A stretch of DNA of 64,000 nucleotides from positions 3,968,001 to 4,032,000 of the forward strand of contig JBLDXI010000032.1 of NCBI GenBank assembly GCA_047495785.1, read 5' to 3'. Below are positions 9,645 through 20,288 of this stretch, piece by piece. Source of the DNA: Lepidodermella squamata. Its lineage: Eukaryota; Gastrotricha. Position numbers and translations under genes: made by a program. The first letter of the stretch is position 1. Each line of letters begins with the position of its first letter. The notes under the pieces are model-generated. The model was given only the letters and a program-made list of their open reading frames with translations. It made no database searches and had not been told where the DNA came from.

Positions 9645-10531
9645 TGGCTGAATAAATAACAAAGAAACGCCTTTTTGACGAGGAAGAGGTCATCTGGAAG
9701 CTAGTACACTGGTCGAGGTAAACAGGAAGGTGGCTACGCGCCTAATCTGATGCGGAGGTAACGCATTTTTCTTCACACCTCAGTAAGAGCGTGGCCTGCC
9801 GAGTGGAAAGCTCATTGTGTTTTTTTCAATTTTCAATTTTCCTTGTCGGCCATAGTTGAGTTTCTCTTTATTTCCACCCGAAATAACCCAGACGCTACGT
9901 CACATGAACACAGAGTATTAGACTGAAGCTTAATGTCAGTTTCGCTGTATATATTTGGCTCAATAAGCTAGCCGAAAATCCACACTAATAACACGGGTCC
10001 CTTTTTTACCTGATGCGTCCTGAAAGCAATCTAATAGATCGAACAAGGGCATATTGTTATGGTATCGATTTATTGATCGCGAAAAAGCCATTAATTATGA
10101 ATATCCACAAATATCGATCGGCGATCAATAATTACGCGTAAACGACGTGGCTCACAAGATTAAAAGCTCAATGCCTGGTCATTTTATTCAATTGAACAAA
10201 ATGTGAAAAGCACCGCAGCCGAATCGAGAATTCAGCTGTACAGGTTCTGTTACAGCGCCAAAGATTTTCTTGAATTTTACACCTTCATGAGCATTTTGGC
10301 ACCGATAAACTATTTGAATAGGGCTTGATCTGTGGCTGTGCTATCTGGTCCTTTGTGTCTAAGTGGGAGGTCTGAGATAAGCGTCTTATAGGCGAGGTTC
10401 TACGTATAGCTGAGATAGTCAAGATTACGTGTTCACAAAAAGGTCGCGTGCCCAAACTTATGCCTTTATTTCTTATTTTAAACAGTTCATTTTTTATTAT
10501 AAATTGTGTCAATTAGTTTCTGCGTGGAGGA
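9645..10531. other. Intergenic
   Basis: No supported gene. Short open frames on the minus strand near 10285-10678 overlap the antisense of the following gene or lack any signature. Confidence 0.45.
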
Positions 10532-11413
10532 ATGACGTGCCACCAGGCTCATAATATACCATGGCAAAACTTGGTCGAATGCTACGGTATCAACGATAAG
10601 TTGCAAGCAATGTCCATGGGACCTAAATCGCCTGGCTTCAAGGAATTCACTGAACCACTTCGCAAGAAATTGGCGCATTTTGTCAAGTGTTTTCAGTCAA
10701 CAGTCGATAATTTTGCCGAAACGGAGCGAAAGAAATTCTCTGGCGAAGAGCTAGCCAATTTAAATCTGAATGACCGTCCTCTTTACTCAGACGAAGACCT
10801 GGTCACTCCATTCAGATCGCGATACATTGATAGAATTTCCGACGACTTCAAAAAACTGTCTTACTGGAAGCAGGAGAACTTGAACAAGGAAATCGCAGCT
10901 CAAATCGTGAAAATTTTTATTGGAAACAACAATCTTCTACCTCTGATGCGCTTAGCAAAGGCTGGGGTTGATCTGAACGCGCTAGGCTGGGTAACTTACA
11001 GCAACTTTTTCCACTACGGCGCTAAGCGAATTCTAGAAGATTCACTCCAGCTCTATTTACACACCAATCTAGCAATCGCCAAGGCTACCGTCGACTCATT
11101 CACTCGCGAAGGTTTCCATCCGGAAATGGGGGCCTTTATTCGATCGGAAATACAGAGCGGCTCTGATTACGACACTCAGTTGGAACTGTTTTTCAGGCCA
11201 CATTTCGAGCCGGAATTGGGCGTGTTCCGCGGCGAGACTGCAGCTGAGAAGACTGAAGCAGCCCGGAAACTGATTCACGAATCTTTCCGCATGATTTACC
11301 AGTACGCCATGATAGCGAAAGAATGCGGCAAACCGGTTGATGTTCAGAAAGAACTCACTGTTTGCCTGCGCTATTGTTTTAAACTTGAGAAATTGACCCC
11401 TGAAGAATTTTGA
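10532..11413 (+). CDS. Intronless unknown protein, 293 aa
   Basis: An uninterrupted frame from ATG 10532 to TGA, with AATAAA a few bases after the stop. The protein is soluble and charged, probably mostly alpha-helical (for example FRSRYIDRISDDFKKLSYWK, ETAAEKTEAARKLIHESFRM), with no signal peptide, membrane segment or recognised motif. An inverted, 5'-truncated copy of its last ~128 codons lies at 23157-23543 with about 89% amino-acid identity over the 95 residues compared, mostly synonymous or conservative change. That is evidence that the frame is a real gene. Lack of introns could mean retrocopy origin. Function unknown. Confidence 0.7.
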   Translation: MTCHQAHNIPWQNLVECYGINDKLQAMSMGPKSPGFKEFTEPLRKKLAHFVKCFQSTVDNFAETERKKFSGEELANLNLNDRPLYSDEDLVTPFRSRYIDRISDDFKKLSYWKQENLNKEIAAQIVKIFIGNNNLLPLMRLAKAGVDLNALGWVTYSNFFHYGAKRILEDSLQLYLHTNLAIAKATVDSFTREGFHPEMGAFIRSEIQSGSDYDTQLELFFRPHFEPELGVFRGETAAEKTEAARKLIHESFRMIYQYAMIAKECGKPVDVQKELTVCLRYCFKLEKLTPEEF

Positions 11414-11728
11414 ACAATAAAAATGTGACGTGGGTTAAATAATAATCAGAACAAGGCTCTTGAGATTTCATGGCGACATGAATCCGTGGGTTCGCAATGA
11501 ACCACTTCACGGAAAGCACAGGAAACTAATGCTACAGCAGTCAAAAATCAGCGTCCGAACTTTAATAATATCTGCAAATAATAACCGGAAATTGCAAAAG
11601 CTAATAAGCTTGACTGCGCCTATAAGCTGCCGTTTCCGGGTAAATTCAGTCAGGCAGGCAGATCACAACCGATTTCCTACTAAAACCACCTTTCTTCGAA
11701 TTCCACATAAATTATTTCTTTGAGAGAT
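11414..11728. other. Short intergenic spacer, duplicated in inverse at about 22980-23156
   Basis: Contains the poly(A) signal of the upstream gene. Blocks such as TTGAGATTTCATGGCGA and GATTTCCTACTAAA recur on the opposite strand at about 22985-23110, showing that this spacer belongs to the inverted duplication. Confidence 0.6.
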
Positions 11729-12092
11729 ATGAATTTATTCGCTTGCTTTGTGATCTTAATTGTCAGTATTTTCGCGATTTTCAGCGAAGTGAGGGCCGGC
11801 AATAATGGCGCCAACAGTAGAGACCAAACCAAGGACGAAATGTCGAGTCAGTGAAACCGAAATTTGTCTATTTTCGATTCAATATTCTCTCGATTTCTTT
11901 GCAGAAATAAAAAGCAAACTCGCGAAAGACGACCCGGCTAGACTGGAGAAGATCATCTCATCAATAATCACACATCGTCGCAAAGTTCTTAAGGAACAGT
12001 GTCTGGCTCTACTGGTTCCGAGGCGTGTTTGCGAGAATCGAGAGGCAATGTATCGCTCAGGAGATCCATCTCGAAAAACCAAAAACAATTAG
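11729..12092 (+). CDS. Secreted two-cysteine protein, member 2 (degenerating?)
   Basis: Exon 1 is 11729..11846 and exon 2 is 11905..12092, phase 1, with a 58-nt intron (GTCAGTG...TTTGCAG); 101 residues. The signal peptide MNLFACFVILIVSIFAIFSE is followed by a short linker, then IKSKLAK and the signature QCLALLVPRRVCENREAMY. Compared with members 1 and 3, the first cysteine has shifted, the LGSR block has changed to VPRR, and the C-terminal helix ending in AG is replaced by an unrelated basic tail (SRKTKNN). It may be a neofunctionalised or decaying copy. A frameshifted remnant of its first exon lies in the inverted duplicate at about 22785-22950. A tRNA-Leu gene follows 106 bp downstream on the same strand. 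Confidence 0.65.
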
Positions 12093-12198
12093 GAATACTC
12101 CAGTTTTCTTAACCAAAACAATGTGGAGGTCCGAGGTGGTAGTAGTTTTATTGAAAAATTACAATAAATGGTAGGGTAGCAGTCTAGTTTCTCACCCA

Positions 12199-12282
12199 AC
12201 CAGAGTGCTCGAGTGGTTTAAGAGGTCAGACTTAAGATCTGATGGGAGTAATCCCGCGTGGGTTCGAACCCCACCTCTGGTA
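12199..12282 (+). tRNA. tRNA-Leu (anticodon UAA), copy 2
   Basis: 84 nt, identical to the other copies, preceded by TCTCACCCA and followed by ATAGCTTTTTAG with a T-run terminator. The same downstream sequence follows the copy at 22621, marking the two as products of one inverted duplication. Confidence 0.97.
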
Positions 12283-12344
12283 ATAGCTTTTTAGTATTTT
12301 TTTTAGTGAACTGAGGCGGGCCTACAGTTTAGTTAATCAAGTAG

Positions 12345-14764
12345 TCAGCAATGTATTTTGTAGCAGAATTCGTTGATTCGAGGACTGAAATAAAGTTTTG
12401 TTGAGACGGACAATTCACGAAAAAGTTGTGACTTACCAGCTTCGAGTGCAATCGTATGCGCAATCAGGCCTGAAACAGGCGCCTGAACCCGAACAAGCCC
12501 CTATTCCGTTCATGCACCCGTTACCAATAGCACTCCTCGCTTGAACGACAACAGGCCGCTCGGATTCTGTAATAAAGTATTAATTTGCCACAGTTGAAAA
12601 TAAATGTTGAGAAAATACTGACCGATTTCGCTTAAACTACGGTCGGTTCTCAACTCCCGCAAAATTGCCCCTCTTTGCGCTTGAATGATCGAATCGCCTG
12701 ATTTCTCATCGAATGCCGTCAAGCGGCAAGAAACATGCAGGTGGATTTCATCACGGCAATATTTCTGCTTCAACAAGTACTGATCACCTGAGCCATTGAT
12801 ATTGCCGGCTTCGAATCCGGGAATCGACCAAAGGTAGTCACCTTCGAATGACCATTCGTAACGGAATCTGATGCGATTGTTAGCAGCCGGGCATGAACAG
12901 GCCATGCATGTCAACAAGCAATCGCCTATTTCCGCTTCAGGAATAGACATCAGATTAACATCGCGAGAGTTCAAAGTTCGAACTGAGATTCTTTTAATGC
13001 TAGCATAGCTAAAATCGATTCGAAAATTGACAGTTTCAGTCGACATTGCCGGTGGTAACTCTGCAGTAAACTGTCCCTGGTACTTGCATTGGCAGTTTTC
13101 GATGAAGTCAAGACATGTCTGCTTCGACGATGAATAAATCGATCGGAACCCTATTTGATCAGTATTTGATCGAGCTGAGAAATATGGCTCGGTAGACTTG
13201 AAAGCTACGAGTTTTTGATTGCTAACCAACTTGGGCTTGAGATTTCGCGATTTCGTGGCATTCAGCATTGAACCATTTGAAAATCGAATTGTAGGCGTCA
13301 CAAACATCGAGCTTTCGCAGTTGTCAAATCCGCCGAATTTTGTGACAGGTTTGCTCGTGAAGAAAAATTTCCGATATTTGCCTTGACCTGTCGGAATCAG
13401 CCGAAGTTTCAGACTGTAGTCATTTCCGACTTCGTATTGCAAAGTTTTCCCGTTATACCAAGTAAAAAACAACTTCATGTCGGTAACTTCCAGTAATTTG
13501 CGGGAATCTGCACTTGTGGCATTGCTTTGATTTATTAGCGGCGGGATTGCTAAATGGCTGAAAGAGACATTAAAAGTCGCTCGATCGTCTTCAATATCTT
13601 CGACAGTTTTCAGAATTAAATCGCCGGTGATGGATTTAATCTGTGGACAAGCTGGTTTTGAAACGCTGTAAATGTATCGACGTTCCAGAGGGAAGTCGCT
13701 GAAAATATGAATTAGAAGTTGAAGCTGTTAAATTATTAAAAATTATTAAAATTACGGATGATTTGCAACAAGACTAGAGAATTCGAGCTTAAGAGAACTT
13801 CCCAAGCTTGCTTTGACGAGAAATTGAGGTTTAATCGGCTCATGAACTGGTTCGCCACTAACTGGATGGAAATCGATTGGTTTGAAGTAACCAAAGCCGA
13901 CATGGAATTCGAACCACGGGGATTCTTTGCAAGTTTGAAGGTTGAATCTACCAGTAAAACGCTTTTCAGCCGACTTGACCAGACTTTCGCCGGTGGAAAC
14001 AGATTCCAAGGATTCGCCAAACATTACTTTTGCCACCAGAATCTCAGGCTGAACTGTTAATAATTCGGTGAATTTTGACATAATTATACTGTGGTTTTCA
14101 GTACCTTCGACGTATAGACGAGAGTAGGCCCCATTGGAGCCTCGATAATGTGTCGCTGAGCTTGAACAATGGCCGTAGTATTGGCCGTTCATAGCATAGG
14201 CATTAACGTTCTTTACTTCGAACCACGTCGTTGTCGAGTTTGATTTCATCGATTCGACTTGAATAGGATAGAGGCAGTCGCGGAAGTTTCCAACAATACA
14301 TTCGTCGTTTCGAATAGATTCGATAGAGTTAGGTTGAATAATCAGTCGGCTCACGGTAACACCCCATGAGCAAGGTGGCTGGAGGTAAAAGCTTATCGAC
14401 GCCAGCTCGCCGTAGCGAATCGATTCAGGACCATGGATTGTCAGGACTCCGAGAGTTTGATTTTGCAAAGCTGAATTGAAGGGAACATTTTAGGAAAAAA
14501 ATAGTACCAGAGGTGGGGTTCGAACCCACGCGGGATTACTCCCATCAGATCTTAAGTCTGACCTCTTAAACCACTCGAGCACTCTGGTTGGGTGATTTAC
14601 ATAAATGAAAACCCGGCTTTAGATTTATACAAGCAACAGTTAATTGAAGTAATCCCTTGTCAGTTAGGAAAAAAATTGAAAAAATGGCATTAATAAAACT
14701 TACCCCTGGCAATATTCGAAAGGCAGTAGACCACCAGTGCTAAGCTAAGAAAGCAGCGATTCAT
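12345..14764 (-). CDS. Large secreted protein with Cys-rich tail
   Basis: Five exons: 14704..14764, 13756..14470, 12623..13698, 12437..12566 and 12345..12384, with phases continuous throughout; 673 residues. The signal peptide MNRCFLSLALVVYCLSNIA is followed by a long extracellular region with many N-glycosylation sites (NQT, NST, NHS, NQS, NAT, NGS). It shows paired cysteines (LLTCMACSCPAANN, CQCKYQ) and beta-rich character. The C-terminus is a compact Cys-rich tail, GCMNGIGACSGSGACF followed by RPDCAYDC, with eight or more Cys. The last exon depends on using a strong GTAAGT donor at 12436. If that donor is skipped, the frame ends at 12433. No domain is recognised. Intron 1 (14471-14703) carries a sense-strand tRNA-Leu gene. 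Confidence 0.72.
14505..14588 (-). tRNA. tRNA-Leu (anticodon UAA), copy 3, inside an intron
   Basis: An identical 84-nt gene on the minus strand, with TCACCCA at its 5' flank. It lies within the 233-nt first intron of the secreted Cys-tailed protein, in the same orientation as the host gene. Confidence 0.97.
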
Positions 14765-15166
14765 TTCACCTGGAATACAACGATTTTGGCTTCCCAATCA
14801 TCATCTGCAGCCTATGCGGACGATACTCATCATCGCATTCATTTTCCATTATTGTTATATCATGACTGATAGCTGCGGAAGTAGCGCAGTTCCGTTGGCA
14901 TGTGTCCAAAATAATTAATTACACCATGATAGGTTTTTACATTTCCAATCAAAGCCTTCGTGGGTTGGAATAACTCATTTTTTTACCTAAAGAGGTATTC
15001 CGTTTTTATTGCAGACATTATCTGCATTCAGTGCGCTCTCGACATGTAAGGCTTAAGACTTGAAGATTAAGCGACCAAAAGAAATAAAACAAATAAATGT
15101 GAGAGAATGTACTGGCACCCAGCGCCAACATGTACCCGAAAGTGGCCTTTCAAACCTGCTCTTTTA
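14765..15166. other. Divergent intergenic region
   Basis: Lies between the minus-strand secreted gene and the first plus-strand Ly6-like gene. No coding or RNA signal seen; it must contain both promoters. Confidence 0.5.
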
Positions 15167-15695
15167 ATGCTGCAAGCATGGGCTGCAATCGCATTCCTCC
15201 TTCAACCAGGTATAGGCGCAAATAATTAACTTTTTCCAGATAATTTGGGACTTGATAAAATTTAGCCGCTGCCGTGATTTGCTATGAAGGTGCTACTCTC
15301 TCGAGCAGCGTGACGAGTAGTTTCCCGACGTGCTCTCTACCAATCGGCAGTTGCTATGTTAGAACTAGCTTTTTAATTGATTTAGAAATATAGCTTCGAT
15401 TTGCTTTCGTAGAAAAATGTGACAACAACTATTGATGGAACTTTCTTTGATCGAGGCTGCTTGACTGCCTGTTACGGTGGTCTGACCGGTTACAGCACCG
15501 CAATGAGTGTTCAGTAATTTTATATAAAATTTTCAAAAATAATATGATGAGCATTTTTTAAACAACAGAACATTTTGCTGCATTCTCGACCGATGCAACG
15601 GTGACTGCGATGTCCGATTTATCAGCCGGAGGTTTTTAATACTTGTTATGATTTTCCAATTATTGCTTAAAATTTGCCTGGCAAGGTTACAATAA
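15167..15695 (+). CDS. Ly6/three-finger-like secreted protein 1
   Basis: Four exons: 15167..15209, 15266..15357, 15413..15513 and 15569..15695; 120 residues. The signal peptide MLQAWAAIAFLLQP leads into VICYEGATL, C-LPIGSCY, GCLTACYGG and finally FCCILDRCN, the CC-x(4)-CN ending typical of Ly6/uPAR-type folds. A hydrophobic tail (FLILVMIFQLLLKICLARLQ) follows and may direct GPI anchoring or membrane insertion. The first two introns have the same phases (1, then 0) as in the next three genes; the third intron is extra. The stop codon TAA overlaps the poly(A) signal AATAAA (15691-15696). Confidence 0.75.
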
Positions 15696-16007
15696 AAGAG
15701 ATTATTCTGGAATGGCAAATAAATTTCTACAAATTTATAACACAGGAAATATTTTTCATGGCGTTGAATTAAGCGCTCTATGCTACTTTAATGCTGTGTG
15801 TATGCTGATTAAATAAAATGTCACGCCGCACCTAAAAGACAATACGAAACAACGCGCCCAGTACAAAGCTAAGGTGTCGGTCCGAGCTTAAAATTATAAG
15901 AGCAAATAATATGACCAGGAAGTGGCCTGTGCTGTCATTAGAGAAGACAGAAAGGCGTCTTCAAGTTAGCTTTATTGCTCGCTTTTCACCAATATTACGG
16001 ATTAACA
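15696..16007. other. Intergenic spacer between Ly6-like genes
   Basis: About 310 bp with no coding signal; the promoter of the next gene is presumed here. Confidence 0.4.
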
Positions 16008-16518
16008 ATGTTGATGGTAATATTACTTGCTACGTTGTCAACCAATGTTGGAAAAGGTAAAACAGACCAAGTGCTAACAATAGATATAATTTAGTTATAT
16101 TTTCCAGTTTCCTCGGAGATCAACTGCTATTCTGGCATGATAATAGGAAATTCTCTGACTTCCCTACCCGATGAGAGATGCTCAACTAGTGGATTCTGTA
16201 CTGTAAGAATTTATTACCCTTTTGCGTTTTGATTTTACCAGCATTTTCCGTAAAATTGATCAGAAATCGGTGGTAAATGGCTTATACGCGACCTACACGA
16301 CTCGAGACTGTTCTTTGGCGTGTAGAGAAGGCAGCGTTATCGGCGCGGCGGGGAACTCGAACTACACGTATTGTTGCTCGGCGACCATGTGCAACAGCGG
16401 CTATTCATTGACAGCTATTTTACTCGCTCCATGGCCGCAATGTCACTTGACTCAGCTGACCATTGTATTGGTCTCTTTCTCGCCTATTTTCGGCTACTTC
16501 TACACAAAAATCAGTTAA
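16008..16518 (+). CDS. Ly6/three-finger-like secreted protein 2
   Basis: Three exons: 16008..16056, 16108..16202 and 16264..16518; 132 residues. The signal peptide MLMVILLATLSTNVG is followed by INCYSGM, RCSTSGFCT, DCSLACREG and the terminal TYCCSATMCNS. A long hydrophobic C-terminus (LTIVLVSFSPIFGYFY) fits a GPI signal. The second acceptor (GATCAG) was chosen because it keeps phase 0 and aligns with the KSV/KNV start of exon 3 in the paralogues; a nearby TTACCAG would break the frame. Only 33 bp separate its stop from the next gene's ATG. Confidence 0.75.
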
Positions 16519-16551
16519 AATAAATTTGACCAAAATTTAGATATTTTATTC

Positions 16552-17004
16552 ATGGTATATTTGGCATCAATAGTCCTATTAGCTTTATTGACAAATTCAG
16601 GTAGGGAATTTTTCTGTCAGCTATTTAGGATTTCTGTTCATTTTCGAATTTAGAAGCTCAAGTTATTTGTTACACTGGCACAAGTTTCAACGAAACGCCG
16701 CCTTCGACAACTTGCTATACCAGCGGATCTTGTTTTGTGAGAAGTTTGAGTCGGAATTTCGCCAAGTTATTCGAAATTTTCAATTTTTTTTTAGAAAACT
16801 ATAAATTATCGCTCGACTTATACGTCGTGGAATAGAGGCTGCGTCGTTGATTGCATTCCGGGTGAAACTTACTACAGCACAGGGGGCGGTCTTGAGACTC
16901 ACTGCTGCTCCTTGTTTTATTGCAATTCTTCCGATTCGAACCTCAATCTGAACTATACAGCGATTTTCATCTCAGTAGCGCTCGCAGCCATGAGATTTCA
17001 TTAA
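16552..17004 (+). CDS. Ly6/three-finger-like secreted protein 3
   Basis: Three exons: 16552..16600, 16654..16736 and 16795..17004; 113 residues. The signal peptide MVYLASIVLLALLTNSE is followed by VICYTGTSF, TCYTSGSCF, GCVVDCIPG, HCCSLFYCNSS and a hydrophobic tail (TAIFISVALAAMRFH). Intron phases 1 and 0 match its neighbours. The ATG is 33 bp after the preceding stop. The gap holds AATAAA and an AAATTTAG acceptor-like sequence, so joint transcription with trans-splicing is possible. Confidence 0.78.
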
Positions 17005-17184
17005 ATAACGTTCACACATTATTTTGCTCACATTTCAAGTTGCGCGTGTGGCTTTCGGCCTTCTTAATCCTTTCTACAATAAAGATTTGAAGGTGTTTTA
17101 CTCAAGTGCCTTTCAAGTCCACACTCAGTGCTCTGCCCGCAATTTTCGGTACAATTTATTCCTACCGGTCAAATAAAAAATGCG

Positions 17185-17656
17185 ATGAACAGCCTTGTCA
17201 GAATCAGCCTTGCCGTGATTTTTTTCACGCTGTTCCTTTTTTCGGCTGAAGGTGAGCCGGTTTTTTGACGAAAATAATATACAATTTTTCACATTTTTTT
17301 TCAAGTCGATTGTTATGCTTATACCACATGTTACTATGGGACGGTTTACGGCAACAAAACACTTCCGCCTGCAACCTGCACAACAACCGGGTTATGTTTT
17401 GTATGAATTTGTTGCATTAATCTCCACCTTAAAAACTAAATTTTCGGTTTAGAAAATTTACCAGCCTTCCCTGAATAATTCCAACTTCCGAGGCTGTGCA
17501 TTTCAATGTACAGAAGGAAAGACTGCTCAAGCGGAATCTGGAACGGCATATCAATCGTGCTGCATATCTGACTACTGCAATCACACCTTTCGGATACAGA
17601 CAGGCTCTTTATTAATCTTTGCAGTAATATCTGTTTTTCTAGAACTCGCAACTTGA
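17185..17656 (+). CDS. Ly6/three-finger-like secreted protein 4
   Basis: Three exons: 17185..17251, 17306..17400 and 17453..17656; 121 residues. The signal peptide MNSLVRISLAVIFFTLFLFS is followed by VDCYAYTTCYYG, TCTTTGLCF, GCAFQCTEG, SCCISDYCNH and the hydrophobic C-terminus LLIFAVISVFLELAT. It has one extra cysteine pair (CYAYTTC) in the first finger. Last of the plus-strand cluster. Confidence 0.78.
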
Positions 17657-18070
17657 TTCTTCAAGCATTTTTGTTTTGTCTCGACAAGAATAAACATATT
17701 CAGCTATTCTTTTGTGATAATATATCTACATATAACGGCCCTCCAAATTGGGAACAGTTGTTGCTAAAAATGAGCATAAAAAACAAAACCTGATGCACAT
17801 TATTTTGGAGAGCTTTCGAGGTAAGGAATCATTTTTTGGGCCATAATATTGCTGCATTTCATTGCAGTGCGTATAATAAATAATACCAACTATCCCATAT
17901 TATACGTCTGGGCAGATAATAAAAAAACGAAACCGCAGTCCAAGTCGATAAAAAAATGCGCGCGCTATATATCAAAAAGCGCGCAATTATATGAGGTCCG
18001 TTTGGCGGCCGCTGCTTTAACCGACCGGTCGTTACACTTTCGAAAAGGCTCATATTAACGGCTTATCGTC
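17657..18070. other. Intergenic
   Basis: Poly(A) region of the preceding gene (AATAAA near 17690) and the promoter side of the RCC1-BTB gene. Small open frames on both strands at 17849-18058 show no signature. Confidence 0.45.
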
Positions 18071-19973
18071 ATGGCTGCTTTTCAATGTTCGACTTTGCCT
18101 GATTCACCGGCTTTCGCTTGGATCCCACAAGACTGGATACCCTATGTCATTGGGTTCCACTGCCAAAATAGCAAAAGCATCCTAGTCTGCTTGAGTAAAC
18201 TTCCATCGAAGCCGGCTGAATTCGACGCAAGTTCAGTTTGGCGCATCAATAACGTTTCGAAGCTTCGGTTCGAGCTTGAATCGCTGCGCCGGAAACGCGT
18301 CGATGACATAATTTCCAACGGGCGTTCAAACGGCGCCGTATTTTTGACGGAAAATCAATTGCTGGCTTACGAGGGCGCAAAATTTGATCCTAGACCGGGT
18401 GAAGAAGGCAGTTCGGGGCCGAGATGCGACTGGAAAACGATCGCTAAGGTGCAGTTCTACAATTAATCAATTTGTTCTTTCATTTTTTTATAATTTTAGG
18501 AGGGCGTTATTCACGCGGCTATAAGTGAGCGCCATGGAGCTTACGTGAGCAATGAAGGAGAGCTGTGGACCTGGGGTGGCGCTTCATTGCCAGAAGAGAG
18601 CATGCTGAGACTGCTGGGTCGAACTCACGGCAACCACGATCCGGCTAAGGCTGATTTGAATTTCAAGCAGCAAATCATGTTTGTCCGAGTCGCTTGCACG
18701 CCCGACTGCACGTACGCACTGGATAATCGTGGCCAAGTCTATTCAACTTTGCTACAAAAATTTCTCAACTTTGAAGTAATTTTCGATTTAAAAAAATCCT
18801 CCTAAAATTTGTGTATTTTTTTAGGGTGATCCTGTTAATCAAATCTCAGCGGGTTACAATCACGTTTTGGCTCTAACGCATTCTGGTAAAATTTTCTCAT
18901 GGGGCGTCAACTCGTATAATCAACTTGGCTTCCAATGCTACAACGACGCCGTTACGGAGCCGAAACAAGTTCACGCGTTCAACCAACACCGCCCGGCTAT
19001 AGGCGTTGTAGCCGTTGAAAATTCATCCCTAGCTGTCGGGCATGAAGGCACGGTTTACATTTGGGGCGCTTGTAAATTGCCGAACTCAGTGGCTAACGGG
19101 AAATTACCACCGTTCAGCAAGACCCTAGTCCCAACTCCGCTCTACGATAAAAGCCTACTATCGACGTTATTCGAAGACATCAGCCACACGTGCACGCCGT
19201 GTTTGATCAAGGTAAACCGAGAGGCTATCGAGGCTAGGGTGTCGCTGAGTGATCCATGGCAACTGGATGACCCGTCGAACAGCGATTTCAAGGTCATTGT
19301 CGGGGGTCGGATCATCTATACACGCAAGGAGTTGCTTATGGAAAAATCGACGCATTTTAAATTGTTGGCGCTGAACAAAGCGTGGCAAGGAAATTCGCGG
19401 AATCAGATCGAAATCGAACACACGACTTACGAAGCTTTTCGAGGATATCTTTTCTACTTGGAACATCATCAGTTCCCAGATTGGCTGCAGGTTCATGACG
19501 CGTTCAACCTAGCCGAATTGGCCGAGTCCTACGAAGAGTACGAGTTGAAATATGAATTGTGAGCTTGAAATTCGATGAATTTATTAAAAAAATTGATTAA
19601 TCTTATTTTTAGACTTGAATGGGCTTTGCCTCGATTCTTGACAATTGAGGATGTTCTGGCTCTTTACGTTCACTCTGTTCGGATCAAAGCTCACAAAATC
19701 ACGCGCCATAGCACGAATTTTATCATCAACAATTTACCGGCCATTCTGGGAACTTCCCCGGTCGACAAGCTGCCACCAGACGCCAAAGCCCTGGCTACGA
19801 TAATTCAGACGGCTTTTCTCAGCGGCGTTCTTAAGGCTGACAGCATTGAAGACGGCGGCAGCAGCATGGATGGCGAGCCGCGTGAACTGCCCTTAATTGT
19901 ATCACGTCATCAATCTGTCAGCCAGTCTTCGCGCCGTCCTTCCAGCGTCCGATTTGACTTTAATAATAATTGA
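18071..19973 (+). CDS. RCC1-repeat and BTB-domain protein 1
   Basis: Four exons: 18071..18448, 18500..18775, 18825..19558 and 19613..19973, phases 0, 0, 2; 582 residues. The N-terminal half has RCC1-type propeller repeats (GELWTWGGASLP, GKIFSWGVNSYNQLG, GTVYIWGAC). A BTB/POZ domain begins near residue 371 (DFKVIVGGRIIYTRKELLME) and is followed by a BACK-like helical region and a Ser-rich tail. Proteins of this layout (RCBTB/IBtk-like) usually act as Cul3 adaptors or scaffold proteins in the cytoplasm. The canonical H of the BTB motif (AHR) is replaced (YTRK), so Cul3 use is uncertain. A paralogue lies at 27364-29570. Confidence 0.85.
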
Positions 19974-20288
19974 TAATAATTGATAACGCTTTTATTTATT
20001 TACCTGAGCATTACCTCCACCTTTGCCCTTTGCAAGTTATTAGGCAGCATGCAGCTCATTAGAATTTTTTGTCTTCCTAATCTGCCGTGGAAATCTATGC
20101 AGTTTATTGATTTTTTTCAAATAATTTCTGGATTTTTTTTCGTTACTCATTTAAACTGTGAGGTGAAAAATAAATTTATTTTTTTGAAGAGCTACCGCAC
20201 CTTTGTTCCAAGCTGTAATACTTTGGTGCAAGGGGCTGAGATTTCGAGGTTGTAAACAATTTGGCTGCGGACACTTTTTTCTTTAGGA
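19974..20288. other. Intergenic
   Basis: T-rich region of about 315 bp between the RCC1-BTB gene and the protease gene; no further feature seen. Confidence 0.4.

Noticed and set aside
10285-10678. Two overlapping minus-strand frames
   Set aside because: Partly antisense to the start of the well-supported gene at 10532; no recognisable content.
16231-16242. TTACCAG as the acceptor for exon 3 of Ly6-like gene 2
   Set aside because: Breaks the reading frame; GATCAG at 16263 keeps phase 0 and aligns with the paralogues.
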